The notes beneath the pieces are model-generated. The model had not been told where the DNA came from. It saw only the letters and a program-made list of their open reading frames with translations, and made no database searches. This document shows positions 41,369-50,908 of a stretch of 64,000 nucleotides of DNA, in pieces. This DNA is from Emticicia sp. C21 (GTDB lineage: Bacteria > Bacteroidota > Bacteroidia > Cytophagales > Spirosomataceae), in assembly GCF_003418935.1 (NCBI RefSeq), contig NZ_QVMT01000004.1, positions 62,282 through 126,281 on the forward strand, written 5' to 3'. Made by a program: the position numbers and the translations under genes. Each line of letters begins with the position of its first letter. Within the stretch, counting starts at the first letter, position 1.

Positions 41369-42484
41369 ATGCCTTATTACAAAAAACTATTTGATGAGAC
41401 GAGCTTATCCGGCGAAAAAAAGAAACGTATTGCTGAGAAGATTTTGCTTCTACGCGAGGCATTAGATAAACAAATTCCGGCAAGAACCCTCAACAGTAAA
41501 TTAATCTTAGCCACTTGGAATATCCGTGAGTTTGATTCATCTAAGGGTGGTGAACGCTTGATTGAATCATTCTACTATATAGCTGAAATCATTGACCGGT
41601 TTGATTTAGTGGCTATTCAGGAAGTGAGAGAAAACCTGAAAGCGCTTAACAAATTAAAAGAGGTTTTGGGTAGTAACTGGGATTATATTTACACTGATGT
41701 AACAGAGGGGATAGGAGGCAATGGTGAAAGAATGGCTTTCCTGTTTGACCGCAGAAAGGTAAAGTTTGATGGATTAGCAGGAGAAGTAGTGAATCAGCCC
41801 GTCAGAAAAAAAGAGGGGGATAAAATGGTAGCACTGCCTAGTGTACAGTGGGTCCGCTCACCATTCATTTGTGGATTTAAAGCAGGATGGACAAATTTTA
41901 TGCTTTGTACAGTTCATATTTATTACGGTGAAAGCAAACCGGAAGATTCTATAAGGGTTCAGGAAATTAAACAGATTGCCGAGTTCATGAAAGCCAAAGC
42001 CGAAGATGCTATTGAATTGGGAAACATGCAGAGCATTATTTTAATGGGTGATTTTAACATATTCGATAAAAAAGATGCTACTTTCAAAGCTCTGACCAGC
42101 ACAGGTTTTAAAGTACCCGCTGCTCTTGCAAAAGATGAATTAACTGGCTCAAACGTAAAAAAAGATAAGTTTTATGATCAGATTGTGTTTTTAAACAGAC
42201 AAGGTGTATTTGAATTTACAAATGAAGCAGGAATCTTTGATTTTTATGAATCTGTTTTTAAAGACGGAGAGGAAGCTATTTACGAAGAACATTTTGTTAA
42301 AAAAAAACCTGAGGCAACTGAAGAAGAAAGTGATGGAATAAGCCTGGCATCTAAGTATAAAACCTGGCGTACTTTCCAGATGTCTGACCATTTGCCTATG
42401 TGGGTCGAAATTAGAATTGATAATACAAAGGAATATCTTACTAAGAAAGCAGAGACAGTAGTGCCTACTCCAACGCCGGAGTAA
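41369..42484 (+). CDS. Endonuclease/exonuclease/phosphatase family protein
   Basis: A 371-residue metal-dependent phosphoesterase of the EEP fold. Motifs: TWNIREFD near residue 52, IQEVREN (catalytic Glu), GDFNIFD (Asp-Asn) and SDHLPMWVEI (Asp-His). There is no signal peptide and no DNase I-type disulfides, so it is probably cytoplasmic. Nuclease or phosphatase cannot be decided. Monocistronic with a strong terminator. Confidence 0.88.
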   Translation: MPYYKKLFDETSLSGEKKKRIAEKILLLREALDKQIPARTLNSKLILATWNIREFDSSKGGERLIESFYYIAEIIDRFDLVAIQEVRENLKALNKLKEVLGSNWDYIYTDVTEGIGGNGERMAFLFDRRKVKFDGLAGEVVNQPVRKKEGDKMVALPSVQWVRSPFICGFKAGWTNFMLCTVHIYYGESKPEDSIRVQEIKQIAEFMKAKAEDAIELGNMQSIILMGDFNIFDKKDATFKALTSTGFKVPAALAKDELTGSNVKKDKFYDQIVFLNRQGVFEFTNEAGIFDFYESVFKDGEEAIYEEHFVKKKPEATEEESDGISLASKYKTWRTFQMSDHLPMWVEIRIDNTKEYLTKKAETVVPTPTPE

Positions 42485-42509
42485 TTTAATTGGCAATTGA
42501 GTTCATCCA

Positions 42510-42549
42510 AAAAAGGGTTATATCAACTTTTAATGATATAACCCTTTTT
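42510..42549 (+). terminator. Intrinsic terminator
   Basis: Stem AAAAGGGTTATATCA / TGATATAACCCTTTT (42511-42525 and 42534-42548) with T run. Confidence 0.85.
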
Positions 42550-42624
42550 CGTATTACATTTATGTTCGGGAAAGAGAATAGCTCTCATTTATCAGTGTGA
42601 TTTTGTTTTACTTTATTTAAAGTG

Positions 42625-42632
42625 TAACTTTG
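42625..42632 (+). promoter_or_regulatory. -7 box TAACTTTG for xylB
   Basis: Matches TAnnTTTG, 24 bases before the xylulokinase ATG. Confidence 0.5.
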
Positions 42633-42656
42633 ACAATTAAAATTTCAACCTAAGAT

Positions 42657-44162
42657 ATGTTACTACTCGGAATCGATATTGGTACTTCTTCTATTAAGGC
42701 ATCTGTGGTAGATGCTGATACTCAACAAGTGATTGCCTCTGCACAATACCCTGATGTAGAAGCACCTATCTCTTCTCCTTTTGCAGGCTGGGCAGAACAA
42801 AGTCCTGAAATGTGGTGGAACAATACCATTGAAGCTATTAAGCGAGTAAACGCTTTAGGTAAACACGAAGCAACCAGATTTGATTCAAAAGAGATTGGAG
42901 CCATTGGTATTGCCTACCAGATGCATGGTCTGGTAATGGTAGATAAAGATAAAAAGGTATTGCGCCCCTCAATTATCTGGTGCGATAGTAGAGCCGTGCA
43001 GATTGGTGATAAAGCTTTCAGTGAAATGGGAGAAGAGTTATGTCTGAATCATTTGTTGAACTCTCCTGGTAATTTTACTGCCTCAAAATTAGCCTGGGTA
43101 AAAGCCAATGAGCCACATATTTTTGAGCAATGTGACAAAATCATGCTGCCGGGCGATTATATCGCTATGATGCTGACTGGTGAAATCACAACCTCTAATT
43201 CAGGTTTATCAGAAGGTATTTTCTGGGATTTTCAGGAAAACAGCGTTTCAAAAGATTTGTTGAATTATTATGGTTTTGATGAAAGTATCATTCCTGAAAT
43301 CAGACCTGTATTTAGCGAGCATGGTAAAGTAACACAATTCATTGCTGATATTTTAGCAATCAAGGCAGGCACTCCGGTTACGTACAAGGCCGGTGACCAG
43401 CCCAATAATGCGCTTTCGTTAGATGTTTTAAATCCGGGTGAAATTGCAGCTACAGCAGGGACATCTGGTGTAGTTTATGCCGTAAGTGACCAGATTTCTT
43501 ATGACCCACAATCGCGTATCAATTCATTTGCCCATGTCAATCATAAAATAGATGGAGCCAATCGGGTGGGTATTCTGCTTTGTATCAACGGTACAGGCAT
43601 CCTGAATCGTTGGGCAAAAGAGAATTTTGGTAAAGATTTGACTTATCCTGATATGAACAAACAGGCAGAACAAGTAGCCATCGGCAGCAATGGACTCTTA
43701 GTAATGCCATTCGGCAATGGAGCAGAGCGTATACTGAACAACCGTATTCTGGGAGCGTCTTTCCATAATCTTGATTTCAATATTCATTCACAGGCGCATG
43801 TTTTCCGTGCTGCACAAGAAGGTATCGCTTTCTCATTCAATTATGGGTTAGGCATCATGCAAGCCAATGGGGTTGAGCCAAAGGTTATTCGTGCTGGAAA
43901 AGCCAATATGTTTTTGAGCGATATTTTCAGTAATGCTTTGGTGAATGTCACCAATACCCCTATTGAATTATATGATACAGATGGCGCTAAAGGAGCAGCT
44001 TTGGGGGCAGGCTATGGTGTAACCTATTATAGCACACCCAAAGAAGCCATGAGCAAACTGATAAAACTGAAAGTAATAGAACCAAAATCAGCCGATGTAA
44101 TGGCTTATCAGGAGGCTTACGAGAACTGGAAAGTTGTTTTAGAGAAATTGATGCAAGGTTAA
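42657..44162 (+). CDS. xylB: Xylulokinase
   Basis: A 501-residue FGGY-family kinase that phosphorylates D-xylulose to xylulose 5-phosphate for the pentose phosphate pathway. Phosphate-binding start GIDIGTSSIKA (5-15), the sugar-binding YQMHGLVMVD typical of XylB, the catalytic Asp in AGDQPNNAL, and the ATP-binding GAKGAALGAGYG at the end are all readable. Xylose isomerase (xylA) and a transporter are not adjacent, so the gene is separate from its usual partners. A terminator lies at 44184-44216. Confidence 0.93.
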   Translation: MLLLGIDIGTSSIKASVVDADTQQVIASAQYPDVEAPISSPFAGWAEQSPEMWWNNTIEAIKRVNALGKHEATRFDSKEIGAIGIAYQMHGLVMVDKDKKVLRPSIIWCDSRAVQIGDKAFSEMGEELCLNHLLNSPGNFTASKLAWVKANEPHIFEQCDKIMLPGDYIAMMLTGEITTSNSGLSEGIFWDFQENSVSKDLLNYYGFDESIIPEIRPVFSEHGKVTQFIADILAIKAGTPVTYKAGDQPNNALSLDVLNPGEIAATAGTSGVVYAVSDQISYDPQSRINSFAHVNHKIDGANRVGILLCINGTGILNRWAKENFGKDLTYPDMNKQAEQVAIGSNGLLVMPFGNGAERILNNRILGASFHNLDFNIHSQAHVFRAAQEGIAFSFNYGLGIMQANGVEPKVIRAGKANMFLSDIFSNALVNVTNTPIELYDTDGAKGAALGAGYGVTYYSTPKEAMSKLIKLKVIEPKSADVMAYQEAYENWKVVLEKLMQG

Positions 44163-44183
44163 TTTAAATAATAGGTCATCAGG

Positions 44184-44216
44184 CAGGCTCAATCAGTATT
44201 ATACTGGTGGAGCCTG
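44184..44216 (+). terminator. Probable terminator of xylB
   Basis: CAGGCTC (44184-44190) / GAGCCTG (44210-44216) stem with an inner CAGTAT / ATACTG pair, followed by TTTTGTTT. Confidence 0.75.
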
Positions 44217-44335
44217 TTTTGTTTGAGGTGTTTTATGATCGTTTCAATGGTAAAGAAGATATTAAAAAAATCCTAAAAATCATCTAAATAATAAAATCTT
44301 CGATTCTTTTTCGCTACATTCGCAACAGAATAAAT

Positions 44336-44351
44336 AGTATGTTTGCATACT
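44336..44351. promoter_or_regulatory. Palindrome AGTATGTTTGCATACT upstream of penicillin acylase
   Basis: Perfect 6-bp arms around TTTG. Read on the minus strand it is AGTATGCAAACATACT, which matches the site AGTATGCAAACATTCT at 47402-47417 at 15 of 16 bases. Regulatory role is a guess. Confidence 0.35.
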
Positions 44352-44448
44352 GATAATGTAGTCTTTGTAAAGAATCATTTCTGAAGCAAATAACTAATTT
44401 CAGACCAACTATTAATCAAAATCCTGCCTTTTTAACACTAAGTCATTT

Positions 44449-46911
44449 ATGAAATTTATTAAGTTTCTTGTAAGTCTAATCATAGCTGCTGGTTTAACTT
44501 ACATCTTAAACCGACCTTTGGGAGCCTTGCCTGCTCTTGGAAAATTATTCAATCCATTTGAGGGCTTCTGGCAAAATGGCGGCACTAAGTCTTCTCCCGA
44601 CGAACTCAAATTAGACGGTATTAAAGATGAGGTAAGCGTTATCTTCGACGATAATCGTGTGCCACACGTTTTTGCACAAAATGAAGACGACCTCTATTTC
44701 ACCCAGGGCTATCTGGTAGCACAAGACCGCCTATGGCAAATGGAATTTTATACGCTAGCCGCTTCAGGCCGATTATCAGAAGTAGTAGGTGAAAGAGCCA
44801 TCGAACTAGACCGCTATAACCGCCGGATGGGTATGGCTGAAACAGCTAAGAAAATTGCAGCTTCCTACAAAAAAGATGATGTCGCCTTCAAAGTTCTTAG
44901 TGCCTATGCAGCCGGAGTAAATGCCTATATCAAACAATTATCTTATAAAGACTTACCAGTAGAATATAAAATAATCGGTTATCAACCTGAAGAATGGTCG
45001 CCTTATAAAACTATCTTAATGTTGATGAACATGCGTCAGGTATTGAATGGCGGTAGCGAAGATTTCAGGATGAGCAATGTCCTGGCTAAATATGGCCCTG
45101 AAGTAGTTAAAGACTTATTCCCTGATTATCCTATTGTAGAGTCTCCGATTATTCCCGTAGGCACCAAATGGGAGTTCACTCCAGTACCCGTTCCGGCAAT
45201 ACCTACTGAAATAGCAGCTAAACCTGCCGGTAAAGACGGGGCTGTCGCTTTTAATATAGCTGCTCCTGCCCCTGAAATTGGTAGTAATAACTGGGCCGTA
45301 GGTGGTAGCAAATCAGCATCAGGCTTACCTATTCTGGCTAATGACCCCCACTTACAACTCACTTTACCATCTATCTGGTATCAAATGCAGTTGTCTACTC
45401 CTACCATGAATGTCTATGGGGCTTGTTTGCCTGGTACTCCGGGGGTAACTATTGGTTTCAACAAAGACATTGCCTGGGGTGTAACGAATGTAGGCTCTGA
45501 TGTGATGGATTTTTATCAGATAAAATTCAAAGATAAAAGCCAGAAAGAATACTGGTATAATGGTGCATGGAAGCCCACTACCATGCTCATTCAGGAATTT
45601 AAAATCAAAGGTAAATCGGAGTCTTTGAAAGACACCGTCTATTATACGCATCACGGTCCTGTTTTATATAACAGAGCCAGCGAAAATAACTATGCTAAGA
45701 GCTTTCCTGTAGGGCATGCCATGAAATGGGTAGGGCACGAAGAAGACAATTCTGATTTAATGGGCTTTTATTACCTGAATCGTGCGAAAAACTATGACGA
45801 TTATCGCAAAGCGCTTACCTACTACAAGGCTCCTGCACAAAACTTTATTTTTGCCGATAATCATAACGATATAGCGATTACACCAAATGGTAAATTACCA
45901 TTGAAATGGAAAGAGCAAGGCAAGTTCATTCTGGATGGCTCTAATCCCGCACACGATTGGCAAGGTTGGATTCCTGCCGAACAAAACCCAACAGTTAAAA
46001 ATCCTCCTCGTGGATTTGTAAGTTCGGCCAACCAATTCTCTACCGATCCAACTTATCCTTATTATTTAGGTTGGAAATTTGCTCCATCTGAAAGAGGTAT
46101 CCGTATCAATGAACGCCTGGAAGCTATGCAAAAAGCAACAATTGATAGTTTACGTTCGGTACAGAATGATAATTTCAATGTAGAAGCACGCAGAGTTCTG
46201 CCAGATGTGATGAAGATATTAGCTGCTGATTCTGCTAATACAAACAATACAGCCTATCAGGCATTGGTAAAATGGAATATGAAAAATGACCCATACGAAG
46301 TTGCGCCGACCATATTTGAAAGATGGGTAAAAGAATTGAGAACCTGGGTTTGGGAAGATGATTTTTCTGCGCAAAGTGAAAAAGATCCGATGAGCCAGCC
46401 TACCAGAGACCGCACATGGGAATTGATCAAGAATCAGCCGACTGCCAAATGGTTTGATAATATTAATACCAAAGATAAAGTAGAAACGGTAGAAGATATT
46501 GTGAGAGGAAGCTTTAAGGCAACTGTTGATTCTTTGACTACTAAATTGGGGCCACTAAATGCTGAAACCTGGGCATGGACAAAAGTAAAAAGCACAGATA
46601 TTAATCACCTGGGCAGACTACCGGGCTTTGGCAGACAGGATATTCCAAATGGTGGTGGTCCAGGAATAGTCAATGCTACCTCAGAAACGCACGGCCCGTC
46701 ATGGCGTATGGTGGTGCAATTAGACAAAGAATGGCCTAAAGCTTATGGACTATATCCGGGTGGACAATCGGGTAATCCGGGTAGTCCTTATTATGATAAT
46801 ATGGTTGATAAATGGGCAAAAGGTGAGTTGAACGAACTGCTCTTTATGAAAAATAAAGATGAAAAAAGTAGCAAAATCGTGTCGACCACTAAAGTCATCG
46901 GAAAGAAATAG
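44449..46911 (+). CDS. Penicillin acylase family protein (Ntn hydrolase)
   Basis: An 820-residue N-terminal-nucleophile amidohydrolase precursor. It has a hydrophobic N-terminal anchor (FIKFLVSLIIAAGLTYIL). The alpha-chain part carries QGYLVAQDRLWQMEFYTLAA. Autocleavage is expected before Ser279 (GSNNWAVGG), giving the beta chain with catalytic Ser at its N-terminus. Members hydrolyse acyl-homoserine lactones, penicillins or other amides; native substrate is unknown, though quorum quenching is possible. A small membrane gene follows after 45 bases. Confidence 0.9.
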   Translation: MKFIKFLVSLIIAAGLTYILNRPLGALPALGKLFNPFEGFWQNGGTKSSPDELKLDGIKDEVSVIFDDNRVPHVFAQNEDDLYFTQGYLVAQDRLWQMEFYTLAASGRLSEVVGERAIELDRYNRRMGMAETAKKIAASYKKDDVAFKVLSAYAAGVNAYIKQLSYKDLPVEYKIIGYQPEEWSPYKTILMLMNMRQVLNGGSEDFRMSNVLAKYGPEVVKDLFPDYPIVESPIIPVGTKWEFTPVPVPAIPTEIAAKPAGKDGAVAFNIAAPAPEIGSNNWAVGGSKSASGLPILANDPHLQLTLPSIWYQMQLSTPTMNVYGACLPGTPGVTIGFNKDIAWGVTNVGSDVMDFYQIKFKDKSQKEYWYNGAWKPTTMLIQEFKIKGKSESLKDTVYYTHHGPVLYNRASENNYAKSFPVGHAMKWVGHEEDNSDLMGFYYLNRAKNYDDYRKALTYYKAPAQNFIFADNHNDIAITPNGKLPLKWKEQGKFILDGSNPAHDWQGWIPAEQNPTVKNPPRGFVSSANQFSTDPTYPYYLGWKFAPSERGIRINERLEAMQKATIDSLRSVQNDNFNVEARRVLPDVMKILAADSANTNNTAYQALVKWNMKNDPYEVAPTIFERWVKELRTWVWEDDFSAQSEKDPMSQPTRDRTWELIKNQPTAKWFDNINTKDKVETVEDIVRGSFKATVDSLTTKLGPLNAETWAWTKVKSTDINHLGRLPGFGRQDIPNGGGPGIVNATSETHGPSWRMVVQLDKEWPKAYGLYPGGQSGNPGSPYYDNMVDKWAKGELNELLFMKNKDEKSSKIVSTTKVIGKK

Positions 46912-46956
46912 GCTTTATACACTATCAGATTATTAAATCTTAAACGAAATTAACCA

Positions 46957-47313
46957 ATGTCTTATATAATTATTCTTATCGTGAGTGCTATTGCACAATT
47001 ATTTCTGCCCTGGTGGGTTATCGCTCCCATTGCCTTTCTGGTAGGCATGATGAAATCGAAGTCTTCCAGCGGCTCTTTCTTTGCCGGAGCAGGTGCTATT
47101 GCTACCCTATGGATAGCCTATGCACTTTATCTCAATATGTCTTCTGACGGACTAATGCTTGACCGCGTAGGAGGCCTGTTTTTGGAAAGTATGAAATTCC
47201 TGAAAAATATCCCTTATACGCTTTCATTTTTTGTCATTATGGCACTTATAGGTGGATTAGTAGGCGGTTTTTCAGCATTAGCAGGTTATCAGTTCAAGCA
47301 ATTAACCAAATAA
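46957..47313 (+). CDS. Small membrane protein, unknown
   Basis: A 118-residue protein with three or four hydrophobic spans and a Gly/Ala-rich pattern (FLVGMMKSKSSSGSFFAGAG, GGLVGGFSALAGYQ). It lies 45 bases after the acylase in the same direction and is probably co-transcribed. No family recognised. Confidence 0.7.
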   Translation: MSYIIILIVSAIAQLFLPWWVIAPIAFLVGMMKSKSSSGSFFAGAGAIATLWIAYALYLNMSSDGLMLDRVGGLFLESMKFLKNIPYTLSFFVIMALIGGLVGGFSALAGYQFKQLTK

Positions 47314-47350
47314 AACCCTATATAATCCCTCTTTTTCTGACGGATTTTTC

Positions 47351-47358
47351 TATCTTTG
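47351..47358 (+). promoter_or_regulatory. -7 box TATCTTTG for the OmpH-like gene
   Basis: Matches TAnnTTTG, 82 bases before the ATG. The leader contains the site at 47402-47417. Confidence 0.5.
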
Positions 47359-47401
47359 CAGGCTTTATTTGCAAAAAACCTTTAATCAAATACTTTTTAA
47401 T

Positions 47402-47417
47402 AGTATGCAAACATTCT
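47402..47417. promoter_or_regulatory. Site AGTATGCAAACATTCT in the ompH-like leader
   Basis: It matches the inverse of the palindrome at 44336-44351 at 15 of 16 bases and is partly palindromic with the following GCATAC. It lies 22 bases before the start codon. Confidence 0.35.
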
Positions 47418-47439
47418 GCATACGCTAATTAATTTTCAA

Positions 47440-48054
47440 ATGAAAAAACTTTCAGTTTTCGTTCTATTAGTTTCTCTTATTGCATGGGGTTGTGACAAAT
47501 CAGCTTCTACCTCAACAACAGCAGGTGGAAAACAACCATCAGGTCGTATTGTTTATGTAAATACAGATACCTTGCTTAATAAATATGACTATTACAAAGA
47601 CATTCTTAAGGCTTCTGAAAATAAAAGATTCCAATTAGAAAACGATTTGCAGAATAAAGCCCGTACCTTCCAGAATAAAGTAGCTTTTTTCCAACAAAGA
47701 GCACAACAAGGTCATATGACCCAGGAGCAAGCGCAAACTACACAAATGCAATTGCAACAGGAAGAGCAAAATCTGATGGCTTATCGTGATAAAAACGCAC
47801 AGGTTTTAGCACAGGAAGAAGGCAAGAAAACAGAAGATATTCTGAACAAAATTCATGATTATCTGAAAGAATTCAATGGCTCAGACAAATATGATATGGT
47901 AATTGGTTATTCTAAAGGTGGTGGTGTATTGTATGCTAAAGAAGATTTAGATATTACCAAACAAGTATTAGAAGGCTTGAACAAAAAATACGCTGAAGAT
48001 AAGAAAAGCGGCAAAATAACTATTCCAAAAGATAGTACTGCTGCTAAGAAATAA
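47440..48054 (+). CDS. OmpH/Skp-family periplasmic chaperone, lipoprotein form
   Basis: A 204-residue protein with a lipoprotein signal (MKKLSVFVLLVSLIAWGC, Cys18) instead of the soluble Skp signal. After a Ser/Thr linker come GRIVYVNTDTLLNKY and a long charged coiled-coil (about 60-140), then the conserved ending YDMVIGYSKGGGVLYAKEDLDITKQV. OmpH/Skp holds unfolded outer-membrane proteins in the periplasm. No bamA or lpxD is adjacent, unlike the usual context. tatC follows after 50 bases with its own promoter box. Confidence 0.88.
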   Translation: MKKLSVFVLLVSLIAWGCDKSASTSTTAGGKQPSGRIVYVNTDTLLNKYDYYKDILKASENKRFQLENDLQNKARTFQNKVAFFQQRAQQGHMTQEQAQTTQMQLQQEEQNLMAYRDKNAQVLAQEEGKKTEDILNKIHDYLKEFNGSDKYDMVIGYSKGGGVLYAKEDLDITKQVLEGLNKKYAEDKKSGKITIPKDSTAAKK

Positions 48055-48075
48055 ATCTGGAATGCGCTTCTTGCG

Positions 48076-48083
48076 TATATTTG
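48076..48083 (+). promoter_or_regulatory. -7 box TATATTTG for tatC
   Basis: Matches TAnnTTTG, 21 bases before the tatC ATG. Confidence 0.45.
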
Positions 48084-48104
48084 AAAGAAAATTATTGAAA
48101 TAAA

Positions 48105-48989
48105 ATGCCACTAGATCAAACTCCGTATTACGATTACGATGACGACGGCAAAGAAGAAGAAGTAGGTAAAGAGATGTCTTTTTTAGACCATCTCGAAGAG
48201 CTTCGCTGGCACTTAATCCGTGCAGCTGTTGCGATCGTCTTCTTCATGATTTTTGCCTTTATCTATATTGAGGAAATTTATGAAACTGTTATCCTAGGTC
48301 CATCTAAGGTAGATTTCTGGACCTACCGCATGATGTGTAAGCTCGGAACAGCAGTTGGTGCACCTGGCCTTTGTGTTGATAAACTACAATTCAGCTTAAT
48401 GAGTCGTGAGGTATCAGGGCAATTTATTATGGCTTTTACTTCTGCGGCCATCATCGGGTTGGTCTTTGCGTTCCCATATGTATTCTGGGAAATATGGCGT
48501 TTTGTGAAACCGGGTTTAAAACCATCAGAAAGTAAATCAGCCAGAGGTGCCGTTTTCTACGTTACTTTTTTATTCTTTTCGGGGGTTGCATTCGGCTATT
48601 TCATTGTTTCTCCATTAGCTATCAACTTCCTGGTTAATTTCCAGATTAGCAAGAGTATCGAAAACCAGTTTGATATTGGTTCTTATATTTCTTTGCTGGC
48701 AACCCTTACTTTGGCTTGCGGAGTGGCTTTCCAATTACCGGTTGCAATATTTGTATTAACCAAAATTGGGGTTATTGGCCCTCAATTTATGAGAACTTAT
48801 CGTAAGCATGCGGTTGTAGTTATTCTGATTGTATCGGCTGTTATTACTCCGTCACCAGATGTTACAAGCCAGCTATTAGTGGCATTCCCACTCTATATTT
48901 TATATGAAATAAGTATTGTTATATCAGCAAGAGAAGAAAAAAGACGCCTGGCTGAGTTAGCCGCTGAAGGTGGAGAAATAAAAGATTAA
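48105..48989 (+). CDS. tatC: Twin-arginine translocase subunit TatC
   Basis: A 294-residue inner-membrane receptor for twin-arginine signal peptides. The conserved N-terminal SFLDHLEELRWHLIRA with the signal-binding Glu, six spans, FVKPGLKPSESK in the loop and the ITPSPDVTSQ turn are present. An acidic N-terminal extension of about 20 residues (YDYDDDGKEEEVG) precedes the first helix. The longer first periplasmic loop with Cys residues (MMCKLGTAVGAPGLC) is a Bacteroidota trait. tatA is not adjacent. A strong terminator follows. Confidence 0.95.
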   Translation: MPLDQTPYYDYDDDGKEEEVGKEMSFLDHLEELRWHLIRAAVAIVFFMIFAFIYIEEIYETVILGPSKVDFWTYRMMCKLGTAVGAPGLCVDKLQFSLMSREVSGQFIMAFTSAAIIGLVFAFPYVFWEIWRFVKPGLKPSESKSARGAVFYVTFLFFSGVAFGYFIVSPLAINFLVNFQISKSIENQFDIGSYISLLATLTLACGVAFQLPVAIFVLTKIGVIGPQFMRTYRKHAVVVILIVSAVITPSPDVTSQLLVAFPLYILYEISIVISAREEKRRLAELAAEGGEIKD

Positions 48990-49006
48990 TCTTCTTCTGA
49001 TTATAC

Positions 49007-49044
49007 AAAAAGGCTATCATAATTTAAATTATGATAGCCTTTTT
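49007..49044. terminator. 19-bp perfect palindrome between convergent genes
   Basis: Arms 49007-49025 and 49026-49044 (AAAAGGCTATCATAATTT) are exact inverted copies ending in T run on both strands. Confidence 0.85.
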
Positions 49045-49057
49045 GCTTTATGAGGTC

Positions 49058-49492
49058 TTAAGCAATAAACCCAATCTTGGTATGTGTTCCGTCACAAAAA
49101 GGTTTGTTTTCGGATGACCCACAACGACATAAAGCCGTAACCTTATGCTTTTTAGTAATATTTCCCTCTGAATCTTTAATAGAGATATTACCGTAGATTA
49201 ACAGAGGGCCATTTTTGGTAGTTTCTACTATCGTTTCATTATCTATTTGCTTCTCCTCCTGCCCTACTTCATTTTTAAAATACGATAATGCGCCCGAAGG
49301 ACATTTATCTATCTGTGCCATAATTTTCTCACCACTTTCATGTTCAGGAGTAACCCATGGGCGCTTGCGAGGGTCGAATACATGTGGCAAGCCACGAAAA
49401 CAAATAGCGGAGTGAATACACATATGTGGTTGCCAGACAACTGTCACATCGCTATTTGAATAATGCTTGGTTATTTTCTTTTGTTCTTCCAT
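49058..49492 (-). CDS. Iron-sulfur protein: Fer4_19 domain plus CDGSH domain
   Basis: A 144-residue cytoplasmic protein with two Fe-S modules. The N-terminal Fer4_19 (divergent mono-cluster) region has Cys25, Cys31 and Cys64 (IDKCPSGALSY). The C-terminal CDGSH (mitoNEET-like) has CRCGSSENKPFCDGTH with Cys122, Cys124, Cys133 and His137 binding a 2Fe-2S cluster. Such fusions are known as single-gene proteins of unknown role in electron transfer or redox sensing. It converges with tatC and has no functional neighbour. Confidence 0.9.
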   Translation of the reverse strand: MEEQKKITKHYSNSDVTVVWQPHMCIHSAICFRGLPHVFDPRKRPWVTPEHESGEKIMAQIDKCPSGALSYFKNEVGQEEKQIDNETIVETTKNGPLLIYGNISIKDSEGNITKKHKVTALCRCGSSENKPFCDGTHTKIGFIA

Positions 49493-49632
49493 ATATGTGG
49501 GTAGTAAATTTTATTCAATTATAAGGAAATTAAACTTTATATCAAATTACACCATATTTTGCCATAATTGCCAATATAAAAATCCTAGTAATCTTTTTAA
49601 AGATTCCAAGAAAATAACTAATCAATTAGTTA

Positions 49633-49640
49633 TACATTTG
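49633..49640 (+). promoter_or_regulatory. -7 box TACATTTG
   Basis: Matches TAnnTTTG. It ends 8 bases before ATG 49649, so either the mRNA has almost no leader or translation starts at the next ATG, 49679. Confidence 0.45.
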
Positions 49641-49648
49641 CGTCAATA

Positions 49649-50908
49649 ATGATGAAATACTTGTTCTATAAAGCCTCCATGCGTATTCAATTTAATACAA
49701 TTATTTTACTACTCTTTTGTTTTTCCTTATCTGGTATTTGCCAACATACCATCGAGGGGCGTGTGATTGATGCAGCAGACAAAAAATCTCTGATTTTTGC
49801 CAATGTATTTATCAGTAATACTACCAAAGGTCAACAAACTGATGATAAGGGTAGGTTCAAAATCACTAATGCTCCCTCTGGCACTATTGATCTGGTAATA
49901 AGTTATATAGGTTACGAAACCTTCTCTTTACAGTTAAAAGCCGATACCTTAAAGAAACCACTCCTGGTGATGCTCAATGCTAATTCCATCGAATTACAAG
50001 CGGTAACCATTAAACGTATTAAAGATGGTTTTAAAAGATATTTCTATATTTTTGAGGAGGGCTTTATGGGTAAAACTATTTTCTCAAAAGAATGTAAACT
50101 AAAAAACCCTAAAGCCTTGACATTCACGATGAACAATGATGATTCAGAACTGATTATCAGAGCGGATGAACCTTTAGAAATTGAAAATAAACTGTTGGGC
50201 TATGTCATTAAATATCAGTTGGAAGAGTTCAGATATAATTTTAAAGAACGCTATACTTCTTACTGGGGTTATCCATTCTTTGAAGAAACGAAAACCAAGA
50301 GTGACAGGCGACAAAAACAATGGATTGAAAACAGGAATAAAGCGTATTATGGTTCTTCACAACATTTTCTAAAAGCCCTGACTGAAAAGAAACTCAGTGC
50401 AGAAGGCTATGTCATACATAAGTTAATACGACAAGAGAAAAAGATGTTTTCAGTACCTCTAACTACTGAAAGGCGAGATAGTACAGGTAATATTATTACG
50501 CAGGCATCCAGAGAAAAAATGATGGTTGATTCAACCGACCTAAAATTAAGAGCTGAACAGTCTTTGAAGAAATTAGCCATCAATGGTTTTTCCAGATACG
50601 TGCAGTATCTGGTAAGAACTCCTTTGACAGAAAGTGAGATAATAAGCCCCTATAAAGATATGTTTGCTATTGATTTCAGCAATCATTTGTATATAGTCTA
50701 TAACAAAGAGTTTGAAGAACCACAGTTTATAGAGGCTGGACAAAAGAATATTCCTCAAACTTCTATCGTATCAATTTTAGAATCTCCGGTTCTGGTTGAA
50801 AAAAACGGGCATCTGATTAACCCCCTAGCTCTGGTTTTCGAAGGCAGATGGGGCAATGAAAAAATTGGCGAATTATTGCCGCTTGATTATCTACCGGAAA
50901 TACCTTAA
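49649..50908 (+). CDS. Exported protein with N-terminal carboxypeptidase-like domain (CarboxypepD_reg-like)
   Basis: A 419-residue protein. The start may be ATG 49649 or ATG 49679 (MRIQFNTIILLLFCFSLSG), which gives the more usual signal peptide. Residues about 33-115 are a carboxypeptidase regulatory-like beta-sandwich (IEGRVIDAADKKSLIFANVF, GRFKITNAPSGTIDLVISYI), as in TonB-dependent transporters, but there is no plug or barrel. The C-terminal 300 residues are of an uncharacterised type often found after this domain in Bacteroidota. Probably periplasmic or attached to the outer membrane. Confidence 0.82.
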   Translation: MMKYLFYKASMRIQFNTIILLLFCFSLSGICQHTIEGRVIDAADKKSLIFANVFISNTTKGQQTDDKGRFKITNAPSGTIDLVISYIGYETFSLQLKADTLKKPLLVMLNANSIELQAVTIKRIKDGFKRYFYIFEEGFMGKTIFSKECKLKNPKALTFTMNNDDSELIIRADEPLEIENKLLGYVIKYQLEEFRYNFKERYTSYWGYPFFEETKTKSDRRQKQWIENRNKAYYGSSQHFLKALTEKKLSAEGYVIHKLIRQEKKMFSVPLTTERRDSTGNIITQASREKMMVDSTDLKLRAEQSLKKLAINGFSRYVQYLVRTPLTESEIISPYKDMFAIDFSNHLYIVYNKEFEEPQFIEAGQKNIPQTSIVSILESPVLVEKNGHLINPLALVFEGRWGNEKIGELLPLDYLPEIP

